Source: Methylosarcina fibrata AML-C10
GTDB lineage: Bacteria > Pseudomonadota > Gammaproteobacteria > Methylococcales > Methylomonadaceae
DNA length: 64,000 nucleotides
Direction of reading: 5' to 3'
NCBI RefSeq assembly: GCF_000372865.1
Contig: NZ_KB889965.1
Span: 2,835,450 to 2,899,449, forward strand
Shown piece after piece: positions 35,337 through 43,757 of this stretch. The notes under the pieces were generated by a model. The model had not been told where the DNA came from. It made no database searches and was given only the letters and a program-made list of their open reading frames with translations. Position 1 is the first letter of the stretch. Each line of letters starts with the position of its first letter. The translations under genes were made by a program, and so were the position numbers.

Positions 35337-35565
35337 AGTACGCACCGCGTACCTTTTCAAATCTGCCCTGCTCGGACGATTTTACAAATCGGTACGTGAC
35401 CCTTAGGAACGGCTTTAACCACGGCCGAGGCGTCTGCAAAAACACCCGGTTTCGGGAAGCCGCACGGATGCCTTGTTGGATTTTGCTTGGCTCGGCTCGA
35501 CCCGAGCGTCCATAAATAACGGCATACAGCCTATTTTACAACTACGACTTGACAGGAGAAAACCC

Positions 35566-35913
35566 ATGACCAAAAGCACTTTTCGCTTACTGAGCCTCAC
35601 TCTGGCGATTCCTTTGCACGTCAACGCCGGCACCCTCGTCGACGGCAAATGGTCGCTGGCTACTTGCGGCAACAAACCCGAAGTGCCGACGATCGACCAA
35701 ACCAACGTCGAAGCCTTCAATCAAAGCGTCGCCGACATCAATGTCTGGCAGCAGCAGGCCAAGGCCTATTATGAATGCCTGGTCAAGGAAGCGAATGTGG
35801 ACAATGCCGTCATTGCCGACACGGCCAATGCCGCGCAAGCCGATTACCGCGCTGCGGTCGAAAGAATCGGCAGGGAAGCCGATGCCGCCAAAAAGAAACT
35901 TGAAAGCAAATAA
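35566..35913 (+). CDS. Small secreted hypothetical protein
   Basis: 115 residues with a signal peptide (MTKSTFRLLSLTLAIPLHVNA). The mature part holds two cysteines (LATCGNKPEVP and YYECLVKE) that may form a disulfide, then a charged helical end (RAAVERIGREADAAKKKLESK). A clear AGGAG site precedes the ATG. I do not recognise the family. A strong terminator follows, so it is monocistronic. Confidence 0.7.
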   Translation: MTKSTFRLLSLTLAIPLHVNAGTLVDGKWSLATCGNKPEVPTIDQTNVEAFNQSVADINVWQQQAKAYYECLVKEANVDNAVIADTANAAQADYRAAVERIGREADAAKKKLESK

Positions 35914-35955
35914 CAATCGGAGTTACCGGATTGTGCCGCCCGGATTTTGCCCGGC

Positions 35956-35980
35956 TGCGGCAAATTGCCGCATTTTTTTG
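35956..35980 (+). terminator. Intrinsic terminator
   Basis: Stem TGCGGCA / TGCCGCA with a 3-base loop followed by seven or more Ts, 42 bases after the stop of the small secreted protein. Confidence 0.85.
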
Positions 35981-35992
35981 CGCGCCAAGGTG

Positions 35993-36020
35993 GGGGTTTT
36001 TGCGTTCTGAAACGTCTTAT
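35993..36020 (+). promoter_or_regulatory. ECF-sigma-type promoter motif upstream of tonB
   Basis: GGGG at 35993-35996, 16 bases, then CGTCTTAT at 36013-36020, followed by the tonB start 52 bases on. The 8-base downstream element and spacing are identical to those at 29484 and 48312. Confidence 0.65.
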
Positions 36021-36071
36021 CAGAGTTAGGTACTCTAAAAATAACGATTACACAGTACGGACAACATTCCT

Positions 36072-36836
36072 ATGCAACTCTTAAATAATCGGGAAGTCGG
36101 CTCGTCGGCGCCGGCTTTCCTTTATCCGGGCGGAACCGTAGCCGGTCCGTTATCTTCCCGGCAAGCCCTGCTCGCGCTGCTGATCCGGGAAAAGCGCCCA
36201 GGTTATCTGTTCGGCGAAATCGTGCTGGCCGTGTTTCTACTGCACGCGCTGGCGCTGCTCTGGCTGTTCGCGCCGACCGATCCGATCGCCCAGGCCAAAC
36301 CGCTGATGATGGAGGTTTCGCTGGTCGCCTCACCGAAACAAGAGACCCATCCAGCGCCGCCGGCACCGCCCAAACCGCCGGAGCCGCCCAAAAAGAAGCC
36401 GAAGAAAAAACCGGTCGTGAAGAAGCCGCTGGCAAAAGATGCGGTGGCCTTGCCCAAACCGCAGGAAACCGACGCGGCTCCGGTGGAAGCGCCTCCGTCG
36501 CCGCCGGCACCGCCTTCTCCCGTCAAAACGGCCGCACCGCCGACGGAAACCTTTACCCAAGCGAATTTTCAGGCCAATTACGGCTTCAACCCGAAACCGG
36601 AGTATCCGCGCCTGGCGCGCAACCGCGGCTGGGAGGGCAAAGTCCTGCTGAAGGTGCAGGTATCCGCCCAAGGGCTCAGCGACAGCGTCGAGGTCCACCA
36701 CAGCAGCGGTCACGACATCCTCGACGAGTCGGCAGTCGCCGCGGTCGAGAAATGGAAATTCATTCCGGCGATGCGCGGCAGCACCCCGGTCACCACTTCG
36801 GTGATCGTACCGATCATTTTTACGTTGAACAATTGA
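36072..36836 (+). CDS. tonB: TonB energy transducer
   Basis: 254 residues: cytoplasmic N-terminus of about 45 residues (longer than usual), one membrane helix (LFGEIVLAVFLLHALALLWL), a Pro/Lys-rich periplasmic spacer (PKPPEPPKKKPKKKP), and a C-terminal domain with the YP motif (PKPEYPRLARNRGWEGKVLL) that contacts receptor TonB boxes. It is followed by exbB and exbD and placed upstream of four receptor modules, so it probably serves them all. Confidence 0.95.
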   Translation: MQLLNNREVGSSAPAFLYPGGTVAGPLSSRQALLALLIREKRPGYLFGEIVLAVFLLHALALLWLFAPTDPIAQAKPLMMEVSLVASPKQETHPAPPAPPKPPEPPKKKPKKKPVVKKPLAKDAVALPKPQETDAAPVEAPPSPPAPPSPVKTAAPPTETFTQANFQANYGFNPKPEYPRLARNRGWEGKVLLKVQVSAQGLSDSVEVHHSSGHDILDESAVAAVEKWKFIPAMRGSTPVTTSVIVPIIFTLNN

Positions 36837-36851
36837 TAGCAGGAGACGTCA

Positions 36852-37514
36852 ATGCCTTATCACATTCCCCCCACCGCCATCGTCGACGGCACCCTTTACA
36901 CCTTGCTGGCGTTTTCGATCGCGACCTGGTCGCTGATCGTGTTCAAAATCTGGCAGTTCGCCCGCAACGGCATCCATAACCGGCGCTTCAACAGCGCCTT
37001 CTGGAATGCGTCCGACATCGGCGCCGCCGAATCCCTGCCCGTTCTGACCGCGCGTGGGCCCCAGGCGCGGATCGCCCGGCGCGGCTTCGGCTGGCTGAGC
37101 GAAATGCGCGCCACTTCCGCTCAAGCCCTGAAATTCCGGGGTTCGCCGGAAGAGTTGCTCGGTCATGCCTTGCGCCTGCAAACGCAGGAAGAGCAGCGCG
37201 CCCTCGAAAGCGGACTGACCCTGCTCGCCAGCATCGGCAGCACCGCCCCATTCGTCGGACTGTTCGGCACCGTGCTCGGCATCATGCACGCGTTGCACGA
37301 AATCAGCCGGAGCGGCTCGGCCAGCCTGGACGTCGTCGCCGGCCCCATCGGCGACGCGTTGATCGCGACCGCCGTCGGCATTGCCGTCGCGGTGCCGGCG
37401 GTGCTTGCCTACAACTTTTTCGGCCGCCGCGCCAAACAACACCGGCAGGCGCTGGACAATTTCGCCGGCAGCTTTCTGCACCTGGTCTTCAACGTCGACG
37501 GCGCTCGGGAGTAA
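36852..37514 (+). CDS. exbB: ExbB proton channel subunit
   Basis: 220 residues with three membrane helices: LLAFSIATWSLIVFKIWQF, then LLASIGSTAPFVGLFGTVLGIM and ALIATAVGIAVAVPAVLAYNF. The conserved TAPFVGLFGTV motif is diagnostic of ExbB/TolQ/MotA proteins. It lies 15 bases after tonB and six bases before exbD, and forms the energising complex with them. Confidence 0.95.
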   Translation: MPYHIPPTAIVDGTLYTLLAFSIATWSLIVFKIWQFARNGIHNRRFNSAFWNASDIGAAESLPVLTARGPQARIARRGFGWLSEMRATSAQALKFRGSPEELLGHALRLQTQEEQRALESGLTLLASIGSTAPFVGLFGTVLGIMHALHEISRSGSASLDVVAGPIGDALIATAVGIAVAVPAVLAYNFFGRRAKQHRQALDNFAGSFLHLVFNVDGARE

Positions 37515-37520
37515 TTGGTC

Positions 37521-37934
37521 ATGGCTTTCAATACGCAATCCTCCGAAGAACAGGACGCGATCAGCGACATCAACGTCACCCCGCTGGTCGACGTGATGCT
37601 GGTGCTGGTGATCATCCTGCTGGTCACCGCGCCGCTTCTGACTCAGTCGGTCAAGGTCAATCTGCCGAAAACGGCGGAGACGACGCCGGACGTGAAAGAC
37701 CAGCCGCTGCAGCTCGGCATCGATGCGCAGGGCCAGGTCACGCTAAATAAAAAACCGCTTGTGGATCTCGTCGCGCTGGAGGCCGAACTGACCGTAGAGC
37801 TCCAGAACAATCCGGAAGCGGCGGTACATCTCTACGCCGACCAGGGCGTCCTCTATTCAAAGGTAGCGGAAGTGATGGCTTCCGCCCAGCACGCCGGCAT
37901 TACCAAGCTGGCATTCGTGACGGTGGAACAGTAG
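37521..37934 (+). CDS. exbD: ExbD proton channel subunit
   Basis: 137 residues: N-terminal cytoplasmic stretch, one helix with the essential Asp (DINVTPLVDVMLVLVIILL), and a periplasmic domain. The start ATG 37521 follows a GGGAG site. Last gene of the tonB operon; the sigma factor gene begins 365 bases later. Confidence 0.95.
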   Translation: MAFNTQSSEEQDAISDINVTPLVDVMLVLVIILLVTAPLLTQSVKVNLPKTAETTPDVKDQPLQLGIDAQGQVTLNKKPLVDLVALEAELTVELQNNPEAAVHLYADQGVLYSKVAEVMASAQHAGITKLAFVTVEQ

Positions 37935-38298
37935 GTCGCGCATGCCCGGGTTATCCGTCGGCTTTCCAGGAAAGCCGTTCGCGTATTACGGAAGCCAAGA
38001 GCCATCGCCGCTTGCTTCCGTAACCCATGCGTGATTTGACGCAGTCACTGCGGCAAATCCCACAACCCTATCACCGAAGGGCATACCCGCATCGGTTGAG
38101 AATGCCGCATTGATTAACACCGTCGTAAGCCGCGTTACCTGCTACGCCACACTCAGCGCCAGCCCGCCCAGCGTTTCCCCCTTTCCGCAGCCCCTTCTAG
38201 CACGACGCTCCCATCCTTGGCACGCATTCTGCTTGTTGCTAATACCCTTCTTCATCCGATGGCCATCGTCGAATCCTGAGTATGAGCAGCAAGCCGGA
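37935..38298. other. Intergenic region between exbD and sigma factor gene
   Basis: 364 bases with no gene. An inverted repeat at 37986-38023 (arms TTACGGAAGC / GCTTCCGTAA, 18-base loop) resembles dispersed REP-type repeats. The sigma factor promoter must lie in the last part, but no motif stands out. Confidence 0.5.
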
Positions 38299-38811
38299 AT
38301 GACCCTGAAAGAACTTCTCGACCAATTGTTTCGCAGCCACCATCAAGAATTGCTCCGCTTTGCCGGCCAGAGGGCCGGCGACGCGGCGGAAGATTTGGTG
38401 CAACTTTCGTTTTTGCGCCTGCTGCAACATCCGGACATCGACACGATTGCCAACCACCGGGCCTATCTCTACAAACTGACCGCGAATGCGGTGATTGATC
38501 ATCACCGCAAATTAGCCGTGCGCGCGCATCACCATGCCGATCTTGACGAGATTGACGAAGTCCCTTCGTTCGCGTCCTGCCCGGAAGCCGTGCTGCATCA
38601 TCGGCAGATGCTCGAGCGCTGCCTACAGGCCCTGGACGCGCTGCCGCCGTTGCCGCGCACGATTTTTTTATTGCACCGCTTCGACGGTTTGACTTATCCT
38701 CAGATTGCCAAATTGTTGGGCCTTTCGCGCAGCAGCGTCGAGCGGCATTTTTATACGGCATTGGAGCATTGCTTCGCCGCCTCGCTCGCCCAAGTTCCAT
38801 CGAGTATGTAA
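38299..38811 (+). CDS. FecI-type ECF sigma factor (module 1)
   Basis: 170 residues with region 2 (DLVQLSFLRLLQHP, NHRAYLYKLTANAVIDHHRK) and region 4 (LPPLPRTIFLLHRFDGLTYPQIAKLLGLSRSSVERHFYTAL) of FecI-like factors. The start is at ATG 38299, preceded by GCCGG; the longer frame lacks homology. The FecR gene begins three bases after the stop. It should direct transcription of the receptor gene at 40163. Confidence 0.9.
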   Translation: MTLKELLDQLFRSHHQELLRFAGQRAGDAAEDLVQLSFLRLLQHPDIDTIANHRAYLYKLTANAVIDHHRKLAVRAHHHADLDEIDEVPSFASCPEAVLHHRQMLERCLQALDALPPLPRTIFLLHRFDGLTYPQIAKLLGLSRSSVERHFYTALEHCFAASLAQVPSSM

Positions 38812-38814
38812 TTG

Positions 38815-39789
38815 ATGAATTCGCCGGCCCCCAATGCACTGTCCGAACCGCAACGGCAAGCCTTGCGCTGGCTGTCGCGCCTTAACGCCGCCACTTGCAG
38901 CGATAGAGACCGGCAGATCTTCGAGGACTGGCTCGCCGAAGCGCCCGAACATGCCGAAGCCTATCTCCAGGCACAGCAATTCTGGCAGCAGCTCGGCGGC
39001 CTGACCGATGTCGCCGGCGCCAGGCTGAAGGACGCGCGCGGCTATGTGCAAACGGCTCGGACCACCCGCCGCCGGCGCAACACCACCCTGCTGGCTCTCG
39101 CTCTCGCCGCCGGCCTGTGCGTCCTGCAACCCGAACTTGTGTTAAAACTCACCTCCCAAAGCTATCAGACCGCAAAAGGCGAACAGACCGCGATCAACCT
39201 GGCCGACGGCAGCCGTATCGAACTGAACACCGACAGCGACTTACGCGTCGCGCGTCTGTTCGGTTCCCGCACCGTCTGGCTGGAACGCGGCGAAGCCTGG
39301 TTCGACGTCAAACACGACGGCGCGCATCCGTTCGAAGTCATCGCCGGCAACGGACGCATCCGCGACGTCGGCACCCGCTTCAACGTGAGCAGAGACGGAG
39401 ACAACACCACGGTCGAAGTAGAGGAAGGCATTGTGGCGCTCAGCCGTGATGGTTCCCCTGAACAGTGGGTCAAAGCCGGCCAGCAAAGCGGTTTTGACGC
39501 CGAAGGCCGGCTGCGGCCGGTCCACGCCGGCGACTCGAATGCCGCCGGCAGTTGGCGGCGCGGACTGTTGATCTTCAAACGGCAGACTTTGTCGGACGTG
39601 CTGCGGCAACTTGCGCGCTACCATCAGGTCGAGTTCGAGCTGCCGGATGCAAAACTGCAAAGCCTGAGCGTCAGCGGCCGTTTTTCGACCAGTAATCTCG
39701 ACGAGAGCCTGAATACGCTGGCCAATGGCTTGGACGTCAAAATCACGCGGCTGTCGCCGATGCGTGTTTCGATCGAGGCCAGACGGTAA
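38815..39789 (+). CDS. FecR-type transmembrane sigma regulator (module 1)
   Basis: 324 residues. N-terminal DUF4880 domain (ALRWLSRLN, FEDWLAEAPEHAEAYLQAQQFW) binds the sigma factor; one helix (TLLALALAAGLCVLQP) follows; then the FecR periplasmic domain (YQTAKGEQTAINLADGSRIELNTDS, VWLERGEAWFDVKHD) and a C-terminal STN-like secretin part that should contact the receptor. Next gene downstream is the receptor, after 373 bases. Confidence 0.92.
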   Translation: MNSPAPNALSEPQRQALRWLSRLNAATCSDRDRQIFEDWLAEAPEHAEAYLQAQQFWQQLGGLTDVAGARLKDARGYVQTARTTRRRRNTTLLALALAAGLCVLQPELVLKLTSQSYQTAKGEQTAINLADGSRIELNTDSDLRVARLFGSRTVWLERGEAWFDVKHDGAHPFEVIAGNGRIRDVGTRFNVSRDGDNTTVEVEEGIVALSRDGSPEQWVKAGQQSGFDAEGRLRPVHAGDSNAAGSWRRGLLIFKRQTLSDVLRQLARYHQVEFELPDAKLQSLSVSGRFSTSNLDESLNTLANGLDVKITRLSPMRVSIEARR

Positions 39790-40162
39790 TGCGCTGCGTC
39801 AGAGTCCAAAGCTAACTTTGGAAGGCGTCCCTGAATGCAACCAAAGCAGGCCTTGGACTCCGCTCCCATTGTCGTGTCGTAAAAGCTCCCTCTCCAGCGG
39901 GAGAGAGTTGAGGCGAGGGGAAATAAATTAAGGGAAACATTGCATTATACTCCCTCACCCTGCCTCTCCCGGAGGAAGAAGGTTCGGTTATGACTTTTAC
40001 GAAACCTTGAAGCCAATTGAGTCAGCAGCATCCATTCCGGCCGCACCGAAGCGGGTAGAAAAAAGCCGTTTGTGAAAAACAACGAAAAAATTTTAAAAAT
40101 CGTGAGGTGTCAGCCCCACATCAAACGTTCATACGGGAAACCACTCAATCAATGGAGACCCG
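39790..40162. other. Intergenic region with palindromic repeats, upstream of receptor 1
   Basis: 373 bases. A hairpin lies at 39805-39822. At 39886-39982 is an inverted pair built from CTCCCTCTCC and GCCTCTCCCGG blocks, a dispersed repeat type also seen at 62241-62304 and in the 20324 MITE. A candidate -10 of the ECF type, CGTTCAT, lies at 40126-40132, 31 bases before the receptor start. Confidence 0.55.
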
Positions 40163-42622
40163 ATGAATCCGACCCGACACCTGCTGCTGGCCGCATCCTT
40201 TACCCTTTGTTCCGCCGCCGTGCTGGCCGAAGCACAAACCTATAACGTCGACATACCCGCGCAGCCGCTGTCGTCCGCACTGGAAGCCCTGGCGCAACAG
40301 ACCGGCATCAGGCCGTTTTATTCGGACGCCATTGTCGCCGGCAAAACTTCCCGTGCGGTATCCGGCCGCTTGACCGCCGAGCAAGCCTTGTCGCGGCTGT
40401 TGTCCGGCAGCGGCTCGAGCCACAGGTTTAACAGCGATAAAGCGGTGGCGATTACCGCCGCGGAAACGGACGCAAAAACGTTGCCGCCGGTAACGGTGTC
40501 GGGACAGGCAGAGTATGACTCGACCGATCCTTATAACAAAAGCTATACCGTCACTAACAGTTCTACTGCCACGAAAACTGACACGCCGCTAATAGAGACT
40601 CCGGTGTCAGTGCAAGTTGTGCCTAGATCGGTGATGGACGACCAGAAAACCACTCGTATCAAAGATGCCTTGGAAAATGTCAGCGGTGTAAGAGCGCAGC
40701 CGACATTAGGGGGTGGCAACGGCTTTATCATTCGCGGATTTCGCAATGGTACAGTTTATCGTAATGGTCTATTGACTAACGGCAATGCTTTTGTCGGCTT
40801 TCCAAGCGAATTCGATGCCGGTAATCTGCAAAGTATTGATGTACTTAAAGGTCCGGCTGCTGTGCTGTTTGGTCGCATTGAACCCGGCGGCCTGATCAAT
40901 ATCACCACCAAAAAGCCATTAGACATCCCTTATTATTCGCTTGAGCAGCAATTTGGTTCTTATGATTATTATCGTACTCAATGGGATGCAACCGGGGCGA
41001 TTACTGATGACAAGTCGTTGCTGTATCGCTTCACTGGTGCTTATCAGAACAATAATTCATTTAGAGATTTTGTTTTTACGGATCGAGTGATGGTCAATCC
41101 AAGCATTACTTGGCGGCCAACCGAGATGACTGACCTGACGCTTAATGTTGAAGGTTTGGACCAGGATTATCAGACAGATTTCGGTATTCCGGCGATGGGT
41201 AATCGTCCCGCTCCAGTTCCTATTAGCCGTTCGATCGGTGACCCGAATGACCCGGTGGATCACATATCCAAAGCGCTAGTTAGTACTGAGATAAATCATC
41301 GATTTAATAATGATTGGGCAGTACATAACCGTTTCCTCGCCAGCTTTAATAATGAATATACTAAGTATTTGACACCATCTCCCACAGGCGTATTGGGACC
41401 GGATGGTATTGTAAAACGCAATATTTTTGGTCATGATAACGAGCTTGAAAGCTACTCTACAAATTTGGATTTGACCGGGAAATTCCGGTTGGGCTTTTCC
41501 GAGCATGACATCTTGGTGGGCTTTGATTATTTCCAGTCCACGCAAAAATACCACTCGTTTGGTGAGTATGCCTTCCCGAATAACAGCTTGGACATCAACA
41601 TATTTAATCCATACCCAAGTTACGGGATCAGTCCGGAACTGATCAGACAAACCTTGGCGCAACCTAACAGTTGCTGCGGCGGTGAGGATTTCGCCTTTAT
41701 TTATAGCCAATGGTACGGAGCTTATTTCCAGGATCAGATCACCTTGTGGGATAAGCTTCATATTCTAGGCGGCGGCCGCTACGACTGGGCGGATTCCGGA
41801 TTTTCTTACAAAACTTCTTTTGAACTAGCTGAGGCTACCTTGCCGTCAAATAAAGTCGACGGCTTTAGCCCTCGAGTCGGCATACTTTATCAGCCGGTCC
41901 CTTGGTTAGGGGTTTATGGCAATTGGACGACTTCGTTTAATGCCAATAATGCCCCGGCCGCTAATGGCTCGACTTTTGATCCGCAAAGAGGCGAACAATT
42001 CGAAGCAGGCGTGAAAACGCAGGTATTTGATGACAGATTGATCGCGACCTTAGCATACTATCATTTGGTTAAGGACAATATCTTGGTGCCGGATTTAGCG
42101 ACAGCCAACTTGTTCGATAGAATCAGCAATAAACAACGCAGCCAAGGGATTGAGTTAGATATTACGGGACAGATTACCAATCAATTGAGCCTGATCGGCA
42201 GCTATGCTTTCACCGACGCCCGTGTTCTGGAAGACCATGTTGCAGAGGGTAATCCGAGCAATGCCGGACATAGGATGCCAAATGTTCCTGAGCATTCTGG
42301 TAGCTTGTGGTTCAAGTACGATGTTAATGGCTATGATTCCCAGGAAGGCTTTAGTTTCGGCATAGGCGGTATTGCGGCGGGACAACGTCAAGGCGATTTT
42401 GCCAACAGCTTTCAATTACCGGGCTTTGTCAGGATGGATGCCTTTGCCGCTTATAGAATGAAAGTGGGGGCAACCAAGGTTACTACGCAGTTCAACATCC
42501 GTAATTTGTTAGATAAAAATTATTACGAATCAACCGATCCTGACTTAAATACCTCACCTAATTTGAGCATTGCGCCGGGTGCGCCACTGATGGCTAATGG
42601 GTCGATTCGGGTAGAATTTTAG
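40163..42622 (+). CDS. TonB-dependent siderophore receptor with STN domain (module 1)
   Basis: 819 residues. Signal peptide (LLLAASFTLCSAAVLA), STN signalling domain (YNVDIPAQPLSSALEALAQQ), plug (DTPLIETPVSVQVVPRSVMDD, IDVLKGPAAVLFGRIEPGGLINI), and a 22-strand barrel ending in Phe (GSIRVEF). It belongs to the FhuE/FpvA-type group. Codon use changes sharply near 40530: the STN part is GC-rich like neighbouring genes, and the plug and barrel use many A/T-ending codons. Its barrel is closely similar in protein sequence to the receptor at 59659-62130. Confidence 0.95.
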   Translation: MNPTRHLLLAASFTLCSAAVLAEAQTYNVDIPAQPLSSALEALAQQTGIRPFYSDAIVAGKTSRAVSGRLTAEQALSRLLSGSGSSHRFNSDKAVAITAAETDAKTLPPVTVSGQAEYDSTDPYNKSYTVTNSSTATKTDTPLIETPVSVQVVPRSVMDDQKTTRIKDALENVSGVRAQPTLGGGNGFIIRGFRNGTVYRNGLLTNGNAFVGFPSEFDAGNLQSIDVLKGPAAVLFGRIEPGGLINITTKKPLDIPYYSLEQQFGSYDYYRTQWDATGAITDDKSLLYRFTGAYQNNNSFRDFVFTDRVMVNPSITWRPTEMTDLTLNVEGLDQDYQTDFGIPAMGNRPAPVPISRSIGDPNDPVDHISKALVSTEINHRFNNDWAVHNRFLASFNNEYTKYLTPSPTGVLGPDGIVKRNIFGHDNELESYSTNLDLTGKFRLGFSEHDILVGFDYFQSTQKYHSFGEYAFPNNSLDINIFNPYPSYGISPELIRQTLAQPNSCCGGEDFAFIYSQWYGAYFQDQITLWDKLHILGGGRYDWADSGFSYKTSFELAEATLPSNKVDGFSPRVGILYQPVPWLGVYGNWTTSFNANNAPAANGSTFDPQRGEQFEAGVKTQVFDDRLIATLAYYHLVKDNILVPDLATANLFDRISNKQRSQGIELDITGQITNQLSLIGSYAFTDARVLEDHVAEGNPSNAGHRMPNVPEHSGSLWFKYDVNGYDSQEGFSFGIGGIAAGQRQGDFANSFQLPGFVRMDAFAAYRMKVGATKVTTQFNIRNLLDKNYYESTDPDLNTSPNLSIAPGAPLMANGSIRVEF

Positions 42623-42626
42623 ATGC

Positions 42627-42794
42627 GTAGGTCGGGCACGCGCTTTTTGTGCCCGACATTTCCAATGGCTTGAAGAGGACATGGTTTCAGACCATCGCAA
42701 TATTCCGAAGCATAATCGCCACATGAACGTCGGGCAACGATAAAGCCGTTGCCCGACCTACAGCTAAAATATCGGGCAAAAAGCGTTGCCCGAT
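42627..42794. repeat. Three REP-type palindromes upstream of the RAYT gene
   Basis: Perfect inverted repeats GTCGGGCAC/GTGCCCGAC (42631-42657), GTCGGGCAACG/CGTTGCCCGAC (42729-42757) and ATCGGGCAA/TTGCCCGAT (42771-42794), with GTAG or CTAC at the outer sides. The same family recurs at 43424, 53521 and 59570. Confidence 0.85.
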
Positions 42795-42869
42795 CTACAA
42801 TTTTATTATTCGCTACCGCGTTTCGTGTGGTTGTAAAACGGCCATTTGCTTATTTCGGAGAGAGTCGCC

Positions 42870-43409
42870 ATGCGCTATCGCCGCGCCAAAACTCCCGGCG
42901 GCACGTATTTTTTTACCGTCGTGACTTTCCGACGGCGCAAATTCTTGTGTGAACCAGGCAACGTCGAACTGCTGCGCACCGCTCTCCGTACTGTCAAATC
43001 CGCCTATCCTTTCACCATCGATGCGTTCGTACTGCTGCCGGATCACCTGCACTGTATTTGGACATTGCCGCCCGGAGATTCGGATTACCCGATGCGCTGG
43101 AATGCCGTCAAAAAATATTTCACCGATCATTGCCTCGACGAATATAAATTGCCGCGCACTGCCTCAGAGCGGCGCAAGCGGATGCAAACCATTTGGCAAC
43201 CGCGTTATTGGGAGCACCAAATCCGCAACGATCGGGATTTCGAACAACATTGCGACTACATCCACTGGAACCCGGTGAAACACGGTTGGGTGCCGCGCGT
43301 CGCCGATTGGCCATATTCAAGCTTCCACCGTTTCGTACGCGTTGGGCTGTATCCACCGCATTGGGCGGGCACAGCGCAAGCCTTCGACAGCATCGATTAC
43401 GGCGAGTAA
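42870..43409 (+). CDS. REP-associated tyrosine transposase (RAYT)
   Basis: 179 residues, Y1 HUH family of the TnpA-REP type. MRYRRAKTPGGTYFFTVVTF is the typical start; the HUH motif is in DHLHCIW; the catalytic Tyr is in the HCDYIHWNPVKHG motif characteristic of RAYTs. The ATG at 42870 has a good GGAGAG site. It is flanked on both sides by REP palindromes and a duplicated spacer, as expected for a self-contained REP/RAYT unit. Such enzymes bind and move the REP hairpins of their own genome. Confidence 0.9.
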   Translation: MRYRRAKTPGGTYFFTVVTFRRRKFLCEPGNVELLRTALRTVKSAYPFTIDAFVLLPDHLHCIWTLPPGDSDYPMRWNAVKKYFTDHCLDEYKLPRTASERRKRMQTIWQPRYWEHQIRNDRDFEQHCDYIHWNPVKHGWVPRVADWPYSSFHRFVRVGLYPPHWAGTAQAFDSIDYGE

Positions 43410-43423
43410 CTCCCAAACGGAGC

Positions 43424-43458
43424 GCAGGTCGGACTCGCTTTTGTACCCGACATGTCCA
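43424..43458. repeat. REP-type palindrome downstream of the RAYT gene
   Basis: CAGGTCGG and CCGACATG form an imperfect inverted pair. The bases that follow (TCCAATGCTTC and later ATGATCGCCAC) match those after the upstream REP at 42658-42722, so a whole spacer is duplicated on both sides of the RAYT gene. Confidence 0.7.
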
Positions 43459-43548
43459 ATGCTTCAATCCGATACAGAGTTTGGGACCCGCCATATCGGG
43501 ATATGATCGCCACTCAAACGCCGGGCAGTGACGCAGAGCGTGGGAACG

Positions 43549-43656
43549 ATGAACCTGCTGGACAAGGAATATTTCCCTGCCTCGGCGTTCAGCCGCAACG
43601 GCATCGAGGTCGGCGCGCCGAGAATGTTTATGGGATCGGTGCGGATAGAGTATTGA
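43549..43656 (+). pseudogene. C-terminal remnant of a TonB-dependent receptor
   Basis: 35 codons, MNLLDKEYFPASAFSRNGIE then VGAPRMFMGSVRIEY and a stop. This is exactly the last two strands of a siderophore receptor (NLLDKxYFP, VGAPRxFxGSVRxEY), with nothing left upstream. It sits next to the RAYT/REP unit and tail to tail with an intact receptor gene. Confidence 0.85.
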
Positions 43657-43757
43657 TATTGCCGGCCGGAGTTTGTAACCTTGATCCCGAATGCTTCAAA
43701 CCCGTCCGGCCGCTTCGATAACACATGATGGCCGGACTACTTGCTTACGTTTTCGAT

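Noticed and set aside
33249-35360. Minus-strand open frame of 703 codons opposite the third RND pump
   Set aside because: It lies wholly antisense to a clear RND gene, is rich in Gln, Arg and His as expected of a shadow of GC-rich coding DNA, and has no family motifs.
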